Shown one piece after another: positions 26,982 through 35,996 of a DNA stretch of 64,000 bases. The stretch is from Flavobacterium frigoris PS1. GTDB lineage: Bacteria > Bacteroidota > Bacteroidia > Flavobacteriales > Flavobacteriaceae. Below the pieces are notes generated by a model. The model saw only the letters and a list, made by a program, of their open reading frames with translations, made no database searches and was not told the origin of the DNA. The DNA is taken from the NCBI RefSeq assembly GCF_000252125.1, contig NZ_AHKF01000010.1:309504-373503 (forward strand). Direction: 5' to 3'. The translations under genes and the position numbers were made by a program. The first letter of the stretch is position 1, and each line of letters starts with the position of its first letter.

Positions 26982-29552
26982 ATGAAGACATTTAAAAATT
27001 GGTTACTCTCTGGATTACTATTTTTAGTAGTTGGAACTGCCTTTTCTCAAGGGAAAATTACAGGTACAATTACTGATGGACAAGGTTCACTACCTGGTGC
27101 CAATGTAGCTATTAAAGGTACTAAAATAGGAGCCTCTGCAGATTTTGACGGTAAATTTTCAATTAGTTCTACAGTTAGTACTGGAGAATTAGTTCTTTCT
27201 TTTATAGGTTTCGAACCTAAAACTATTAAGTTTTCAGTTGCACAAGGTGCGACACAAAATTTAGGTAATATCGTATTGATATCTAATTCTAATGAATTAA
27301 GTGAAATTGTTGTTATTGGTAGAGGAATTATTGATTTAGCAAAGGATAGAAAAACTGCAATTGCTGTTTCTACTATTAGAGCTGAAGAGATCCAAGCAAA
27401 AATTGGTGCATCTGATGTAATTCAAGCTCTTGTAAATACGCCTTCTGTATATGTTGCTGGTCAAGCTGGTGGATATGGTGATTCAAGAATAAGTGTACGT
27501 GGTTTTGCTCAAGACAATACTGCTTTCTTATTAAACGGACAGCCTATTAACGGAATGGAAGATGGGAAAATGTACTGGTCTAACTGGTCAGGAATGTCTG
27601 ATATTGCAAGTATAATTCAAATTCAAAGAGGATTAGGTTCTTCTAAATTAGCAATATCTTCTGTAGGAGGAACTGTGAATTTTGTAACAAAGGCTACTGA
27701 TAAAAAACAAGGTGGTTTTGCTTCATTTGGGCAGGCAAATGACAATTATTTTAAATCTACAATTGCTTATAACACAGGAATGAGTAAAAGCGGTTGGGGA
27801 ACAAGTGTATTGTTTTCTCATTGGCAAGGTGATGGTTACAACGATGGAACTAAAGGTCAGGGTCAAAACTATTTTATCTCTGTAGGTTATAAAGCAAATG
27901 ACAAACATAGTTTTAACTTCATATTGACTGGAGCTCCGCAAACACATGATCAAAACTATGGTAAAAGATTAAGTGATTTTGAAAAATATGGTAGAAAATA
28001 CAATAATAACTGGGGAACTCTAAATGGAGAATATCTTTCAGCAGTTGGGAATTATTACCATAAACCAGTTGCTAATTTAAACTGGGATTTTGATATTAAT
28101 GATAAATCAAGTTTGTCTACTGTTCTTTATGCGTCATGGGGAAGAGGTGGAAGTGTAGGTACTGTTGGTTCAATTAAAAGAACAGCTACTGATAATGTTG
28201 ATTTTGATGCTACTATAGCAGCAAATCAAGCAAGTGCAACAGGTGCTGCAACAGGTGCTTTACGTAATTCAGTAAATAACCACGCTTGGTACGGTATGGT
28301 AACTAATTTTAAAACTGAATTGACTGAGAGTATCAACTTCAATATGGGTCTTGATTTGAGAACGTATAAAGGAACTCACTTCAGACAACTTACAAATTTA
28401 TTAGGTGCTGACTATTATTTAGATAAATACAATGTAAATATTCCTAATAATAAAATATACGAGACTAACACAAACAATGCTTGGGCAGTTTTAACAAATA
28501 CTGCTTCTGTTGAAAATAGATATTCATGGGATTATGATGAAACAATTTCTTATGGTGGTTTCTTTTCTCAAATAGAATATGCTAAAGACAATGTTTCTGC
28601 ATTTTTCCAAGGAGCAGTTTCAAACCAATCTCATGAAAGATTTGATAGATATGCTTACCTTCCTGCAGATGCAAAATCTGAAAAGGTAAATAATGTAGGA
28701 TATAATGTTAAGGCTGGTGGTAGCTACAAAATAGGTGGTAGCAGTTCATTTTATGTAAATGCGGGTTATTATTCTCGTCAACCTTACCATGATAATATAT
28801 ATTTGAATTTTGGAAATGAAGTAAACCCATTAACTAAGAATGAAAAAGTTATTGGTTTAGAAGCGGGTTACAGCTTTAAATCACAATTTTTAAGCGGTAG
28901 TATTAATGCTTACAGAACTTCTTGGAAAGATAGAGTTACTACAAGTTCTAATGAAGTTGATAATGATTTGCAATACACAACTAATGAGGGAGTAGAGCAA
29001 CTTCACTCAGGTTTGGAACTTGATTTTGTTGCTAAGCCATTCTCAAAATTAGACATTAGTGGTTTTGCTTCTGTTGGAGATTATCATTATGTTGGCGATG
29101 CAGTAAAAACGGTAAGAGACTCAGATAGAAATATACTTAGCAGCTCTAGAGAAGATGTTGACGGAGGTAAAGTGGGCGATGCTGCACAGGTTACTATAGG
29201 ATTAGGCTTTAAGTATGAAATAGCAACTCGTTTTTCTATTGATGCTGACTGGAGAAATTATGAAAAATTGTATGCTAACGTAGGTTCAGTTAAGAATAAT
29301 GTGGAATTGCCAAGTTATGATTTAGTTGATACAGGACTTTCTTATAAAATGCTAACAGGGAAAGATAAAAACAGATCAGTTGTTTTTAGAATAAATGTTA
29401 ACAATGTATTTGATGAAATTTATGTATCTGAATTAACTACAAATATTGCTGCTAATCCAGGAGATGTAGTTATTAATGGTCTTAATGCTAGTAATAAAGG
29501 ATATTATGGTTTTGGAAGAACTTGGAATGCTTCAATGCGTTTTAACTTCTAG
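26982..29552 (+). CDS. TonB-dependent receptor with carboxypeptidase-like regulatory domain
   Basis: The 856-residue protein has a signal peptide (MKTFKNWLLSGLLFLVVGTAFSQ without the last residues), a CarboxypepD_reg-like domain (about 24-105, GKITGTITDGQGSLPGANVA), a plug (about 115-240, SVRGFAQDNTAFLLNGQPIN and QRGLGSSKLAISSVGGTVNF) and a beta-barrel ending TWNASMRFNF with C-terminal Phe. The size fits small-ligand receptors (siderophore, cofactor or ion complexes) rather than SusC. It stands alone between its own promoter and terminator. Shared promoter architecture with the first receptor suggests co-regulation. Confidence 0.9.
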   Translation: MKTFKNWLLSGLLFLVVGTAFSQGKITGTITDGQGSLPGANVAIKGTKIGASADFDGKFSISSTVSTGELVLSFIGFEPKTIKFSVAQGATQNLGNIVLISNSNELSEIVVIGRGIIDLAKDRKTAIAVSTIRAEEIQAKIGASDVIQALVNTPSVYVAGQAGGYGDSRISVRGFAQDNTAFLLNGQPINGMEDGKMYWSNWSGMSDIASIIQIQRGLGSSKLAISSVGGTVNFVTKATDKKQGGFASFGQANDNYFKSTIAYNTGMSKSGWGTSVLFSHWQGDGYNDGTKGQGQNYFISVGYKANDKHSFNFILTGAPQTHDQNYGKRLSDFEKYGRKYNNNWGTLNGEYLSAVGNYYHKPVANLNWDFDINDKSSLSTVLYASWGRGGSVGTVGSIKRTATDNVDFDATIAANQASATGAATGALRNSVNNHAWYGMVTNFKTELTESINFNMGLDLRTYKGTHFRQLTNLLGADYYLDKYNVNIPNNKIYETNTNNAWAVLTNTASVENRYSWDYDETISYGGFFSQIEYAKDNVSAFFQGAVSNQSHERFDRYAYLPADAKSEKVNNVGYNVKAGGSYKIGGSSSFYVNAGYYSRQPYHDNIYLNFGNEVNPLTKNEKVIGLEAGYSFKSQFLSGSINAYRTSWKDRVTTSSNEVDNDLQYTTNEGVEQLHSGLELDFVAKPFSKLDISGFASVGDYHYVGDAVKTVRDSDRNILSSSREDVDGGKVGDAAQVTIGLGFKYEIATRFSIDADWRNYEKLYANVGSVKNNVELPSYDLVDTGLSYKMLTGKDKNRSVVFRINVNNVFDEIYVSELTTNIAANPGDVVINGLNASNKGYYGFGRTWNASMRFNF

Positions 29553-29572
29553 AACATAGTTTTAAATAAGCA

Positions 29573-29610
29573 AAAGCGGCATTCACTTTAAGTGTAATGC
29601 CGTTTTTTTT
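29573..29610 (+). terminator. Intrinsic terminator of TonB receptor 2
   Basis: The stem CGGCATTCACTT/AAGTGTAATGCCG (one mismatch) is followed by eight T residues. Confidence 0.88.
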
Positions 29611-29624
29611 ATGCCTTTTTTGCT

Positions 29625-29632
29625 TATATTTG
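29625..29632 (+). promoter_or_regulatory. Putative -7 box of the 140-aa membrane protein gene
   Basis: TATATTTG is an exact TAnnTTTG match, 22 nt before the ATG. Confidence 0.6.
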
Positions 29633-29654
29633 TTGTAAAAAACAAATACTCTCT

Positions 29655-30077
29655 ATGTACGAATTCATTAAAAATTTTCACTCTGGTTGGGCTTACTTAG
29701 CTCTTTTATTATTGGTTGTTGCGGTTATAAACTCAGTTATTGGCTTAGTTGGTAAAAAAGAATTTACTGCCAAAGACAGAAAAATTGCCATTTTCGGGTT
29801 AATAGGTACTCATACGCAATTGTTAATCGGATTAATCTTGTATTTTGTTTCTCCTCTAGGTTTTGCATCTCTTGGACAAATGTCTGATAAGGCGCTGAGA
29901 CTAACTTCACTGGAGCACCCATTAATTAATATTATCGCAATTACTTTGATTACTATTGGTTGGACAAAACATAAAAAACTGATGACTTCTGAGTCGAAAT
30001 TCAAAACTTTTTCTATTTTTTATGGCTTAGGATTGGTACTTATTTTAAGTAGAATTCCATGGTCTATGTGGTTCTAA
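29655..30077 (+). CDS. Four-helix membrane protein (cytochrome b-like, function unknown)
   Basis: The 140-residue protein has four predicted membrane helices (about residues 11-32, 45-65, 88-105 and 118-137). His residues occur at NFHSGWAY near the start of helix 1, THTQLL in helix 2 and EHPLIN before helix 3, a pattern that could ligate heme; similar flavobacterial proteins are sometimes called 'cytochrome B'. That label is not established. It is monocistronic, with its own promoter and terminator. Confidence 0.75.
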   Translation: MYEFIKNFHSGWAYLALLLLVVAVINSVIGLVGKKEFTAKDRKIAIFGLIGTHTQLLIGLILYFVSPLGFASLGQMSDKALRLTSLEHPLINIIAITLITIGWTKHKKLMTSESKFKTFSIFYGLGLVLILSRIPWSMWF

Positions 30078-30086
30078 AATACGTAG

Positions 30087-30113
30087 AAGTCCTAGAAATA
30101 GGACTTTTTTTTT
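30087..30113 (+). terminator. Intrinsic terminator after 140-aa membrane protein
   Basis: The stem AAGTCCTA/TAGGACTT with loop GAAA is followed by a T-run. Confidence 0.85.
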
Positions 30114-30162
30114 ATCTAGGTATGGTTTTTGTTTAAATAGATTTCTAACTAAAAAGTTAATA

Positions 30163-30660
30163 ATGAGAAAATCAATAACAGCCCTTTGTTTATTTGCCAT
30201 TGTCGCATTGGTGAGTAGTCAAAGCCAAATTATAAATAATCAAAAATTACCAACTCAAAAAACTTCGGTACCCAAAGACACTGTCAAAAAGGCAAAAGTA
30301 ATAGTACTTCAGACGGAAATTAAAAAGGATACCATAGAGGAAAAAATGGGGAAGCTTATTCCTTATAAAAAAGGGGCGCATGCCTCCTATTATGCCGACA
30401 AATTTCATGGAAAAAGAACGGCTAGTGGCATCTTATTTGACATGAATAAATATACTGCCGCCCATAAAAAATTCCCTTTCGGGACCAAATTAAGAGTTAC
30501 AAATCAAGCAAATGGTGAGTCAGTAATCGTCGAAGTGACTGATAGAGGCCCATTTGTTAGATCAAGGGAAATTGACCTTTCTAAAAAAGCTTTTATGGAA
30601 ATTGCAAAGAATAAAGGAGCGGGTGTGATGACTGTAAGTATTGAGGTATTTACAAAATAA
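30163..30660 (+). CDS. RlpA-like double-psi beta-barrel protein
   Basis: The 165-residue protein has a Sec signal peptide (MRKSITALCLFAIVALVSS). The C-terminal double-psi barrel (about residues 70-165) has ASYYADKFHGKRTASG, FPFGTKLRVTN and VEVTDRGPFVRSREIDLSK, including the conserved His and Asp of RlpA lytic transglycosylases. It probably acts on peptidoglycan. There is no SPOR domain, so septal targeting as in E. coli RlpA is not indicated. Its stop codon directly abuts that of the convergent CYTH gene, with no terminator visible between them. Confidence 0.88.
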   Translation: MRKSITALCLFAIVALVSSQSQIINNQKLPTQKTSVPKDTVKKAKVIVLQTEIKKDTIEEKMGKLIPYKKGAHASYYADKFHGKRTASGILFDMNKYTAAHKKFPFGTKLRVTNQANGESVIVEVTDRGPFVRSREIDLSKKAFMEIAKNKGAGVMTVSIEVFTK

Positions 30661-31131
30661 TTATTGCCATTTTGTGTATGGATTCATGCTTAAATTAGAG
30701 TTGTAATAAAGTTTGTCATTTGTTACTTCTTGTCCCAGCCAGTGTGGTTTTTCAAAGGTTTCTGTTTCTGACTGAAGTTCTATTTCGGCGATAATTAAGC
30801 CTTTATTTTCGCCATAAAACTCGTCCACTTCATAGGTGTGGTTGCCTATTTTTACTTCAAATCTAGTTTTGTCGATTACGCCTTTTTCGCATAATAGTAA
30901 TAAGCTTTTGGCTTCATCAAAAGGGATTTCTTTTTCCCATTCAAAACGTGACATTCCAGTTTCGTTTGAGATCCCTTTTATGGTTATGTATCCTTGATTG
31001 CCTTTTATGCGTATTCTTACGGTACGCTCGGGATCTGAGTTTAAATAACCTTGCGCAATACGATTTTGGTTAAATGCTGCCGATTTGAATGAGTTGTCTT
31101 TAACTAAAAATTTTCTTTCTATTTCTATCAT
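30661..31131 (-). CDS. CYTH domain protein (triphosphate tunnel metalloenzyme)
   Basis: The 156-residue protein begins MIEIERKFLV, the ExExK signature of the CYTH/triphosphate tunnel superfamily, followed by a ring of charged beta-strands (RTVRIRIKGNQGYITIKG, TRFEVKIGNHTYEVDEFYG, LIIAEIELQSE). Bacterial members are typically inorganic triphosphatases or thiamine/nucleoside triphosphatases; the substrate is not readable here. A near-consensus box (TAAATTCG, minus strand, 31139-31146) precedes the start. Confidence 0.9.
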   Translation of the reverse strand: MIEIERKFLVKDNSFKSAAFNQNRIAQGYLNSDPERTVRIRIKGNQGYITIKGISNETGMSRFEWEKEIPFDEAKSLLLLCEKGVIDKTRFEVKIGNHTYEVDEFYGENKGLIIAEIELQSETETFEKPHWLGQEVTNDKLYYNSNLSMNPYTKWQ

Positions 31132-31156
31132 TTCTTACCGAATTTATTTTGTTTTT

Positions 31157-31233
31157 GGAGCTTTTTCCAGCTCTCTGCTATATCTTTATGTTTTTAAAGA
31201 AAAACATAAAGGATACCGCTTCCATCTGGGCTA
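31157..31233 (+). repeat. Intergenic hairpin repeat, copy B
   Basis: The arms GGAGCTTTTTCCAGCT and GGATACCGCTTCCATCTGGG match copy A, and the central hairpin (CTTTATGTTTTT/AAAAACATAAAG) is nearly identical to it. It sits between the divergent CYTH and dinB genes. Confidence 0.8.
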
Positions 31234-31298
31234 TCTGGGTTCTCCAAATGTATCAAATATTTTAATGTTAGTTCGTCTCATTATATACAAAAGGGGTT

Positions 31299-31306
31299 TA
31301 AATTTG
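31299..31306 (+). promoter_or_regulatory. Putative -7 box of dinB, leaderless arrangement
   Basis: TAAATTTG is an exact TAnnTTTG match ending 4 nt before the dinB ATG, so the predicted transcript begins at the A of ATG. Confidence 0.5.
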
Positions 31307-31310
31307 TCTC

Positions 31311-32393
31311 ATGCCTAATACTACAGTAAATCGTAAAATCATACACATTGATATGGATGCCTTTTATGCATCTGTGGAGCAAATGGATAATCCTGCTTTA
31401 CGCGGGAAGCCCGTTGCTGTAGGCGGTTCAGAAAACAGAGGAGTCGTTGCGGCAGCTAGCTACGAGGCTAGGAAATTTGGTGTCCGAAGTGCGATAAGTG
31501 GGATAATGGCTAAGAAGTACTGCCCTGAACTTATTTTTGTCAAACCAAGGTTTGATAGATATAAGGAGATTTCAACCAAGATTCATAAGATTTTCCATGA
31601 ATACACGGACTTGGTAGAACCGCTTTCTCTAGATGAAGCTTATTTAGATGTTACCCAAAATAAGAAAGGGAATCCAAGTGCGGGTTTGTTAGCAGAGGAA
31701 ATTAGAGCGCGAATTTTTAAAGAAGTAGGTTTGACGGCTTCGGCAGGAATCTCAATTAATAAGTTCGTAGCTAAAATTGCCAGCGATTACAACAAACCAA
31801 ATGGACAAAAAACAGTTAACCCAGATGAAGTGAATGCTTTTCTGGAAGAGTTACCTATTCGTAAATTTTATGGAGTTGGGAAAGTAACCACTGAAAAGAT
31901 GTATCAATTAGGGGTGTTTACGGGCTTGGATTTAAAAAGTAAATCGGTGGAGTTTTTGGAGAAACATTTTGGAAAATCAGGAAATTTCTATTTTAATGTT
32001 GTCCGCGGAATCCATAACAGCGAAGTGAAATCAGATCGAATCACCAAATCAGTTGCCGCTGAACATACTTTTGATGTTAACCTTTCCTCAGAAATATTCA
32101 TGTTGGAAAAGCTAGAAGGCATAGCGATTGCACTTGAAAGACGATTGAATAAACACAAGGTTGCTGGTAAAACGATCACTTTAAAGATCAAATACAGCGA
32201 TTTTACCCAGCAAACCCGAAGCAAAACGGTGCCTTATTTTATTTCAGATAAAGGCCTTATTTTAGAAATAGTAAAGGAATTATTATATCAAGAGCGAATG
32301 AAAGATTCCGTACGACTATTGGGGATTTCTTTGAGTAATTTAAATACAGAGGAAAAGAAAATTGTCGTTGTACAGTTGAAATTTGATTTTTAA
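31311..32393 (+). CDS. dinB: DNA polymerase IV
   Basis: This Y-family polymerase performs translesion synthesis. The 360 residues contain the catalytic motifs IHIDMDAFYASVEQMDNP (metal-binding Asp, steric-gate region) and LSLDEAYLDVT, the helix-hairpin-helix region LPIRKFYGVGKVTTEKMY, and the little-finger domain from about residue 235. No clear beta-clamp-binding pentapeptide stands out at the C-terminus (VVVQLKFDF). The predicted promoter lies directly on the start codon, implying a leaderless mRNA. Confidence 0.95.
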   Translation: MPNTTVNRKIIHIDMDAFYASVEQMDNPALRGKPVAVGGSENRGVVAAASYEARKFGVRSAISGIMAKKYCPELIFVKPRFDRYKEISTKIHKIFHEYTDLVEPLSLDEAYLDVTQNKKGNPSAGLLAEEIRARIFKEVGLTASAGISINKFVAKIASDYNKPNGQKTVNPDEVNAFLEELPIRKFYGVGKVTTEKMYQLGVFTGLDLKSKSVEFLEKHFGKSGNFYFNVVRGIHNSEVKSDRITKSVAAEHTFDVNLSSEIFMLEKLEGIAIALERRLNKHKVAGKTITLKIKYSDFTQQTRSKTVPYFISDKGLILEIVKELLYQERMKDSVRLLGISLSNLNTEEKKIVVVQLKFDF

Positions 32394-32461
32394 TTGAGTA
32401 GGATTGTCGTTCAACAAAGGTTAAACCTGTGGATTTGTTTTTTCCTTTTTAGAAAAAAAAT

Positions 32462-32469
32462 TACATTTG
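32462..32469 (+). promoter_or_regulatory. Putative -7 box of the PAS protein gene
   Basis: TACATTTG is an exact TAnnTTTG match with a TTTG about 24 nt upstream as a possible -33 element. It lies 20 nt before ATG 32490. Confidence 0.55.
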
Positions 32470-32489
32470 GAGAATATAATCCAAAAAAC

Positions 32490-33008
32490 ATGAGCGATTT
32501 AAAACGATATGAAGAGGCTATTGTGAAGTATCACAGTGATTTGCGAATTAAATCAGTTCCAGTTCTTTCTTTGGAATTTTATTATCAGTATATTAAGGAG
32601 TTAAAAGAATCTTTGGTGGATTTCCGTAATCTTAAAGGTCTTGCCTTTAAAAATAAATGGGAAATGTCTCCAGATTGGAATATTGATACTCCTATAAAAG
32701 AAGAAGTAATTATTGTCACTGATGCTAAATTAAGCATCGTCTTTGCTTCGCGTAATATGATAAAAATGAATGGTTATGTAGCGGCAGACGTTTTAGGTAA
32801 AAGTCCTAAAATGTTTCAAGGTGAAGTAACTGATAGAGTTATTTCTAGTGAAATAAATACTGCTATTCAATTACGCCAAGCGTTTGAAAAAACGGTTTTA
32901 AATTATAAAAAGAACGGTGAAATATACGCTTGTTTAATAAAGGGCTACCCTATTTTTAATATAAAAGGGGAACTAATCCATTATATCGCTTTTGAAAAGG
33001 CGGCATAA
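32490..33008 (+). CDS. PAS domain protein
   Basis: I use ATG 32490 (MSDLKRYEEAIVKY, 172 residues) rather than the TTG at 32394, because a consensus promoter lies within the longer frame. The C-terminal ~105 residues are a PAS fold of the PAS_9 type: VIIVTDAKLSIVFASRNMIKMNGYVAADVLGKSPKMFQG, with NYKKNGEIYACLIKGYPIFN as the later strands. The N-terminal part is helical. No output domain is attached, so it is a stand-alone sensor or adaptor. Ligand and partner are unknown. Confidence 0.85.
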   Translation: MSDLKRYEEAIVKYHSDLRIKSVPVLSLEFYYQYIKELKESLVDFRNLKGLAFKNKWEMSPDWNIDTPIKEEVIIVTDAKLSIVFASRNMIKMNGYVAADVLGKSPKMFQGEVTDRVISSEINTAIQLRQAFEKTVLNYKKNGEIYACLIKGYPIFNIKGELIHYIAFEKAA

Positions 33009-33044
33009 AAAAAGACCTTTCTAAACAGCAGAAAGGTCTTTTTT
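33008..33044. terminator. Bidirectional terminator between PAS and BI-1 genes
   Basis: The stem AAAAAGACCTTTC/GAAAGGTCTTTTT lies between convergent genes, with an A-run on one side and a T-run on the other. Confidence 0.85.
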
Positions 33045-33069
33045 TAGTATTTTAATAGTGGTCTTGCAA

Positions 33070-33843
33070 TTAATTTTTACTGCTCAGTTTTGACAGTAAT
33101 CGCAAAAACTCAATGTATAGCCAAACTAAAGTGATCATCAATCCCATTGCTCCATACCATTCCATGTATTTCGGCATTTTTTGCTCGGCTCCTTTTTCTA
33201 TGCGGTCAAAATCCAAGAATAAATTTAAAGCAGCAATTATTATTACAAAAACACTAATTCCAATGCTCATCATAGAATTACCATAGTGAACTGGCTGAAA
33301 GCTCGTGAACATGGAGAACACCCATGAAATTAGGTAATAAGTGGCAATAGCAAGTGTAGCTGCAACAACAACTGATTTAAATTGCTCCGTTACTTTTACA
33401 ATCCGGTATTTATATAATCCTAAACAGACAATAAAAGTGACAAAAGTTGCCCCCACTGCCTGAATTACTATTCCAGGATACATCGTTTCGAAAATGGCTG
33501 AAATCCCGCCGATAAATAAACCTTCAAATAAGGCATATCCGGGGGCAAGGTAAGGGGAATATTGTGGTTTGAAAGCAGAAATAACTACTAGAATTAAACC
33601 TACGATAGCGCCGCCAATAGCTGGAACCAAGGGGTTCATGCCGTTAAAAGTCATCCACCAAATCACCATAGCTGATGCCGTAAGTAATAGGAATAAAAGT
33701 AACGTTTTACTAACTGTACCAGACAAAGTCATTTCCTGGTTGTAATCTATAATAGTAGCATTATGTACTTGCTCTTTTCTTGAAGCAGTTGTTGCAGAAA
33801 AAGATTTATTATTTAAAAAAGGATTTTGCGATTTGAAATTCAT
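33070..33843 (-). CDS. Bax inhibitor-1/YccA family membrane protein
   Basis: The 257-residue protein has about seven membrane helices from residue 45 onward (LLLFLLLTASAMVIWWM, AIGGAIVGLILVVISAF, LFEGLFIGGISAIFE and others) and a soluble N-terminal ~40 residues. It belongs to the BI-1/YccA (TMBIM) family, whose members can conduct calcium or modulate membrane proteases. The acidic sensor residues sit in the last helices (NLFLDFDRIEKG). The bacterial role is unknown. It is monocistronic. Confidence 0.9.
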   Translation of the reverse strand: MNFKSQNPFLNNKSFSATTASRKEQVHNATIIDYNQEMTLSGTVSKTLLLFLLLTASAMVIWWMTFNGMNPLVPAIGGAIVGLILVVISAFKPQYSPYLAPGYALFEGLFIGGISAIFETMYPGIVIQAVGATFVTFIVCLGLYKYRIVKVTEQFKSVVVAATLAIATYYLISWVFSMFTSFQPVHYGNSMMSIGISVFVIIIAALNLFLDFDRIEKGAEQKMPKYMEWYGAMGLMITLVWLYIEFLRLLSKLSSKN

Positions 33844-33864
33844 GGGAAATTAAATTTATTTTGT

Positions 33865-33872
33865 CAAAGATA
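33865..33872 (-). promoter_or_regulatory. Putative -7 box of the BI-1 family gene
   Basis: The minus strand reads TATCTTTG, an exact TAnnTTTG match, 21 nt before the ATG. Confidence 0.6.
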
Positions 33873-33892
33873 AATCAAAAAAAAATTGGGTA

Positions 33893-33932
33893 CAAAAAAA
33901 TCCGTCTTGTTTAATTACGAAACAAGACGGAT
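33893..33932 (-). terminator. Intrinsic terminator of the pyk operon
   Basis: A 13-bp stem (ATCCGTCTTGTTT and complement) is followed by a T-run on the minus strand. Confidence 0.85.
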
Positions 33933-33958
33933 TATATTTGTGATTAGCGTTAGTTAGC

Positions 33959-35389
33959 TTATTCTATTTCTGAAACTCTCATGGTGTTTACCATTCCTTT
34001 TTCTTTGATAGGCATAGCTGCTAAATTGATTAGGAAATCGCCTTTAGTTACGTATCCTTTTTCTTTAACAAGTTCGTTTACATCCGTTACAGTATCGTCA
34101 GTACTTACTACTTTATCATAGTAATATGATTTAACTCCCCACAATAAACTTAATTGTGTCAAGATTCTTTTATTAGATGTAAAAACTAAAATATAAGCTG
34201 ATGGTCTCCATGCTGAAATTTGGAAAGCAGTATAACCACTATTAGTCAAAGTACAAATTGCTTTGGCGTTAATAGCATTTGCCATTAATGCAGCATGACG
34301 ACAAATTGTTTTAGTAATAAAACGTTTTGTTTTTATTTGTGGTGTATTTTGTGGCACAGTGATTAGCGGAGAATCTTCAACCGCTTTAATAATTTGTGTC
34401 ATTTTTTCGATTACTTGTACAGGATAGTTACCAGTAGCTGTTTCTCCCGAAAGCATTACCGCATCAGCACCATCCATTACCGAGTTGGCAACGTCGTTTA
34501 CTTCAGCTCTTGTTGGAGTTAAACTAGTGATCATTGTTTCCATCATTTGAGTGGCTACAATTACTGGAATTCGAGCCATTTTAGCTTTGCGAATCAATTC
34601 TTTTTGAACAAGTGGTACTTCATGAGCAGGAAGTTCAACACCAAGATCTCCACGAGCAACCATTAGTGCGTCGCAATAAGCTACTATCTTGTCGATATTT
34701 TCTAATGCTTCAGGCATTTCTATTTTAGCTACAATCGGAATTTTATGTTCAGAATGTTCAGCAATTAAATCCTGTAAGTCTTTTAAATCTTGTGGTGTTT
34801 TTACAAAAGAAAGTGCAATCCAGTCTACTTTTTGTTCAATCGCAAAAATAGCATCTGCAATATCTTTTTCTGTCATTGCAGGAAGAGATATTTTTGTATT
34901 AGGTAGATTTACTCCTTTTTTAGACTTCAATTCACCACCTTGTATTACTCTGGCGATAACTTCTGTTTTCTTGTCTGTTTCGACAATTTCAAAAATTAAT
35001 TTCCCATCATCTAGTAAAATTCTTTCTCCAGGATTAACATCGTTTGGAAAGTTTTTGTATTTCATGAATACTTTTTGTGCAGTACCCAGTATGTCTTCAG
35101 CAGTTGTGAATGTAATTAAGTCTCCGTCATTTACTACAACGCCCTCACCCATAACTCCTACGCGAAGTTTTGGTCCTTGTAAATCTCCAAGTATCGCAGT
35201 AGTATATCCATATTCTTCATTTAGTCCACGGATGATATTAATTTTTTCTTTAACGTCAGAATAATCTGCGTGAGAAAAGTTAACCCTAAACACATTTACT
35301 CCAGCATCAATCATATCTTTGATGATTTCTCTAGTACTACATGCAGGTCCAAGTGTGGCTACAATTTTTGTTTTTTTGTTTGGAATCAT
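33959..35389 (-). CDS. pyk: Pyruvate kinase
   Basis: Pyk converts phosphoenolpyruvate and ADP to pyruvate and ATP. The 476-residue length is standard. Motifs: TKIVATLGPACSTREII, FRVNFSHADY, GDLQGPKLRVG, and the active site PIVAKIEMPEALENIDKI followed by MVARGDLGVELPAHEVP. The C-terminal regulatory domain (KRFITKTICRHAALMANAINA) is intact. It starts 5 bp after the IPExxxVDY gene, so the two form one transcript. Confidence 0.97.
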   Translation of the reverse strand: MIPNKKTKIVATLGPACSTREIIKDMIDAGVNVFRVNFSHADYSDVKEKINIIRGLNEEYGYTTAILGDLQGPKLRVGVMGEGVVVNDGDLITFTTAEDILGTAQKVFMKYKNFPNDVNPGERILLDDGKLIFEIVETDKKTEVIARVIQGGELKSKKGVNLPNTKISLPAMTEKDIADAIFAIEQKVDWIALSFVKTPQDLKDLQDLIAEHSEHKIPIVAKIEMPEALENIDKIVAYCDALMVARGDLGVELPAHEVPLVQKELIRKAKMARIPVIVATQMMETMITSLTPTRAEVNDVANSVMDGADAVMLSGETATGNYPVQVIEKMTQIIKAVEDSPLITVPQNTPQIKTKRFITKTICRHAALMANAINAKAICTLTNSGYTAFQISAWRPSAYILVFTSNKRILTQLSLLWGVKSYYYDKVVSTDDTVTDVNELVKEKGYVTKGDFLINLAAMPIKEKGMVNTMRVSEIE

Positions 35390-35394
35390 TTGTA

Positions 35395-35883
35395 TTAAAA
35401 AATTAAATTGTTTTTTGATTTTATTTGATTTGTATCTACGATATATGCAGTAGATATGGTATCAATGGTATTTAATATTGTCTTTATTTTTGACACATCT
35501 AAAGCGTCATCGGTATTTTCAATTTTTAAAAAGAAATCTGCTTTTTTAAATTCTGGTAGCAAGAAAACTTTTGTCGAAATTTCCATGGTTATATTTGAAA
35601 ATAAATTTTGGAGCGTGTCTTTTTTATGTTGAGACACAGCGTTTTTATTTTGAATCAAATTCCATGAAATTGCGTTTTCTAGGTCATAATAATAAAATCT
35701 GGAAAAATTCGTTTCTCCTTCTTTTATATTTATTTGAACTTCATCTTTACTTTTACTTAAATTTATCGGCAATTTTTGATTGATGAAATAAGCCAATCGA
35801 AAATCTTCTAATGAAGTATGAATAGCGATAAGATAGTAATCTATTTCGTCAAATTCGCCAAGATCCAATTTGTGAATTGCCAT
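35395..35883 (-). CDS. IPExxxVDY family protein
   Basis: The 162-residue protein starts MAIHKLDLGEFDEIDYYLIAIH, with the family's characteristic helical beginning, continuing SLEDFRLAYFINQKLPINL. This family of unknown function is found in Flavobacteriia; the loosely conserved C-terminal signature is only partly visible here. It is always short and cytosolic (no signal peptide or membrane segment). It is the first gene of a two-gene transcript with pyk, 5 bp apart, which hints at a link with central metabolism. Confidence 0.8.
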   Translation of the reverse strand: MAIHKLDLGEFDEIDYYLIAIHTSLEDFRLAYFINQKLPINLSKSKDEVQINIKEGETNFSRFYYYDLENAISWNLIQNKNAVSQHKKDTLQNLFSNITMEISTKVFLLPEFKKADFFLKIENTDDALDVSKIKTILNTIDTISTAYIVDTNQIKSKNNLIF

Positions 35884-35996
35884 TTCATGATAAAATAAGT
35901 GGTAAATATACCATTTCTATCGAAGTTAAAGAGAAGAAAATGTAATGAATTCGTTAATTTATGAACGAAAACGTTGTAGTTTTGAGGGATTTGATA

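Noticed and set aside
22886..29552. TonB receptors as a polysaccharide utilisation locus
   Set aside because: No SusD-like lipoprotein or glycoside hydrolase lies next to either receptor.
31085..31318. 77-residue plus-strand frame upstream of dinB
   Set aside because: It lies mostly in the intergenic hairpin repeat and crosses the dinB start; there is no family signal.
34689..35264. 191-residue open frame on the plus strand
   Set aside because: It is fully antisense to pyk, with no family motif; the pyk frame carries all the conserved residues.
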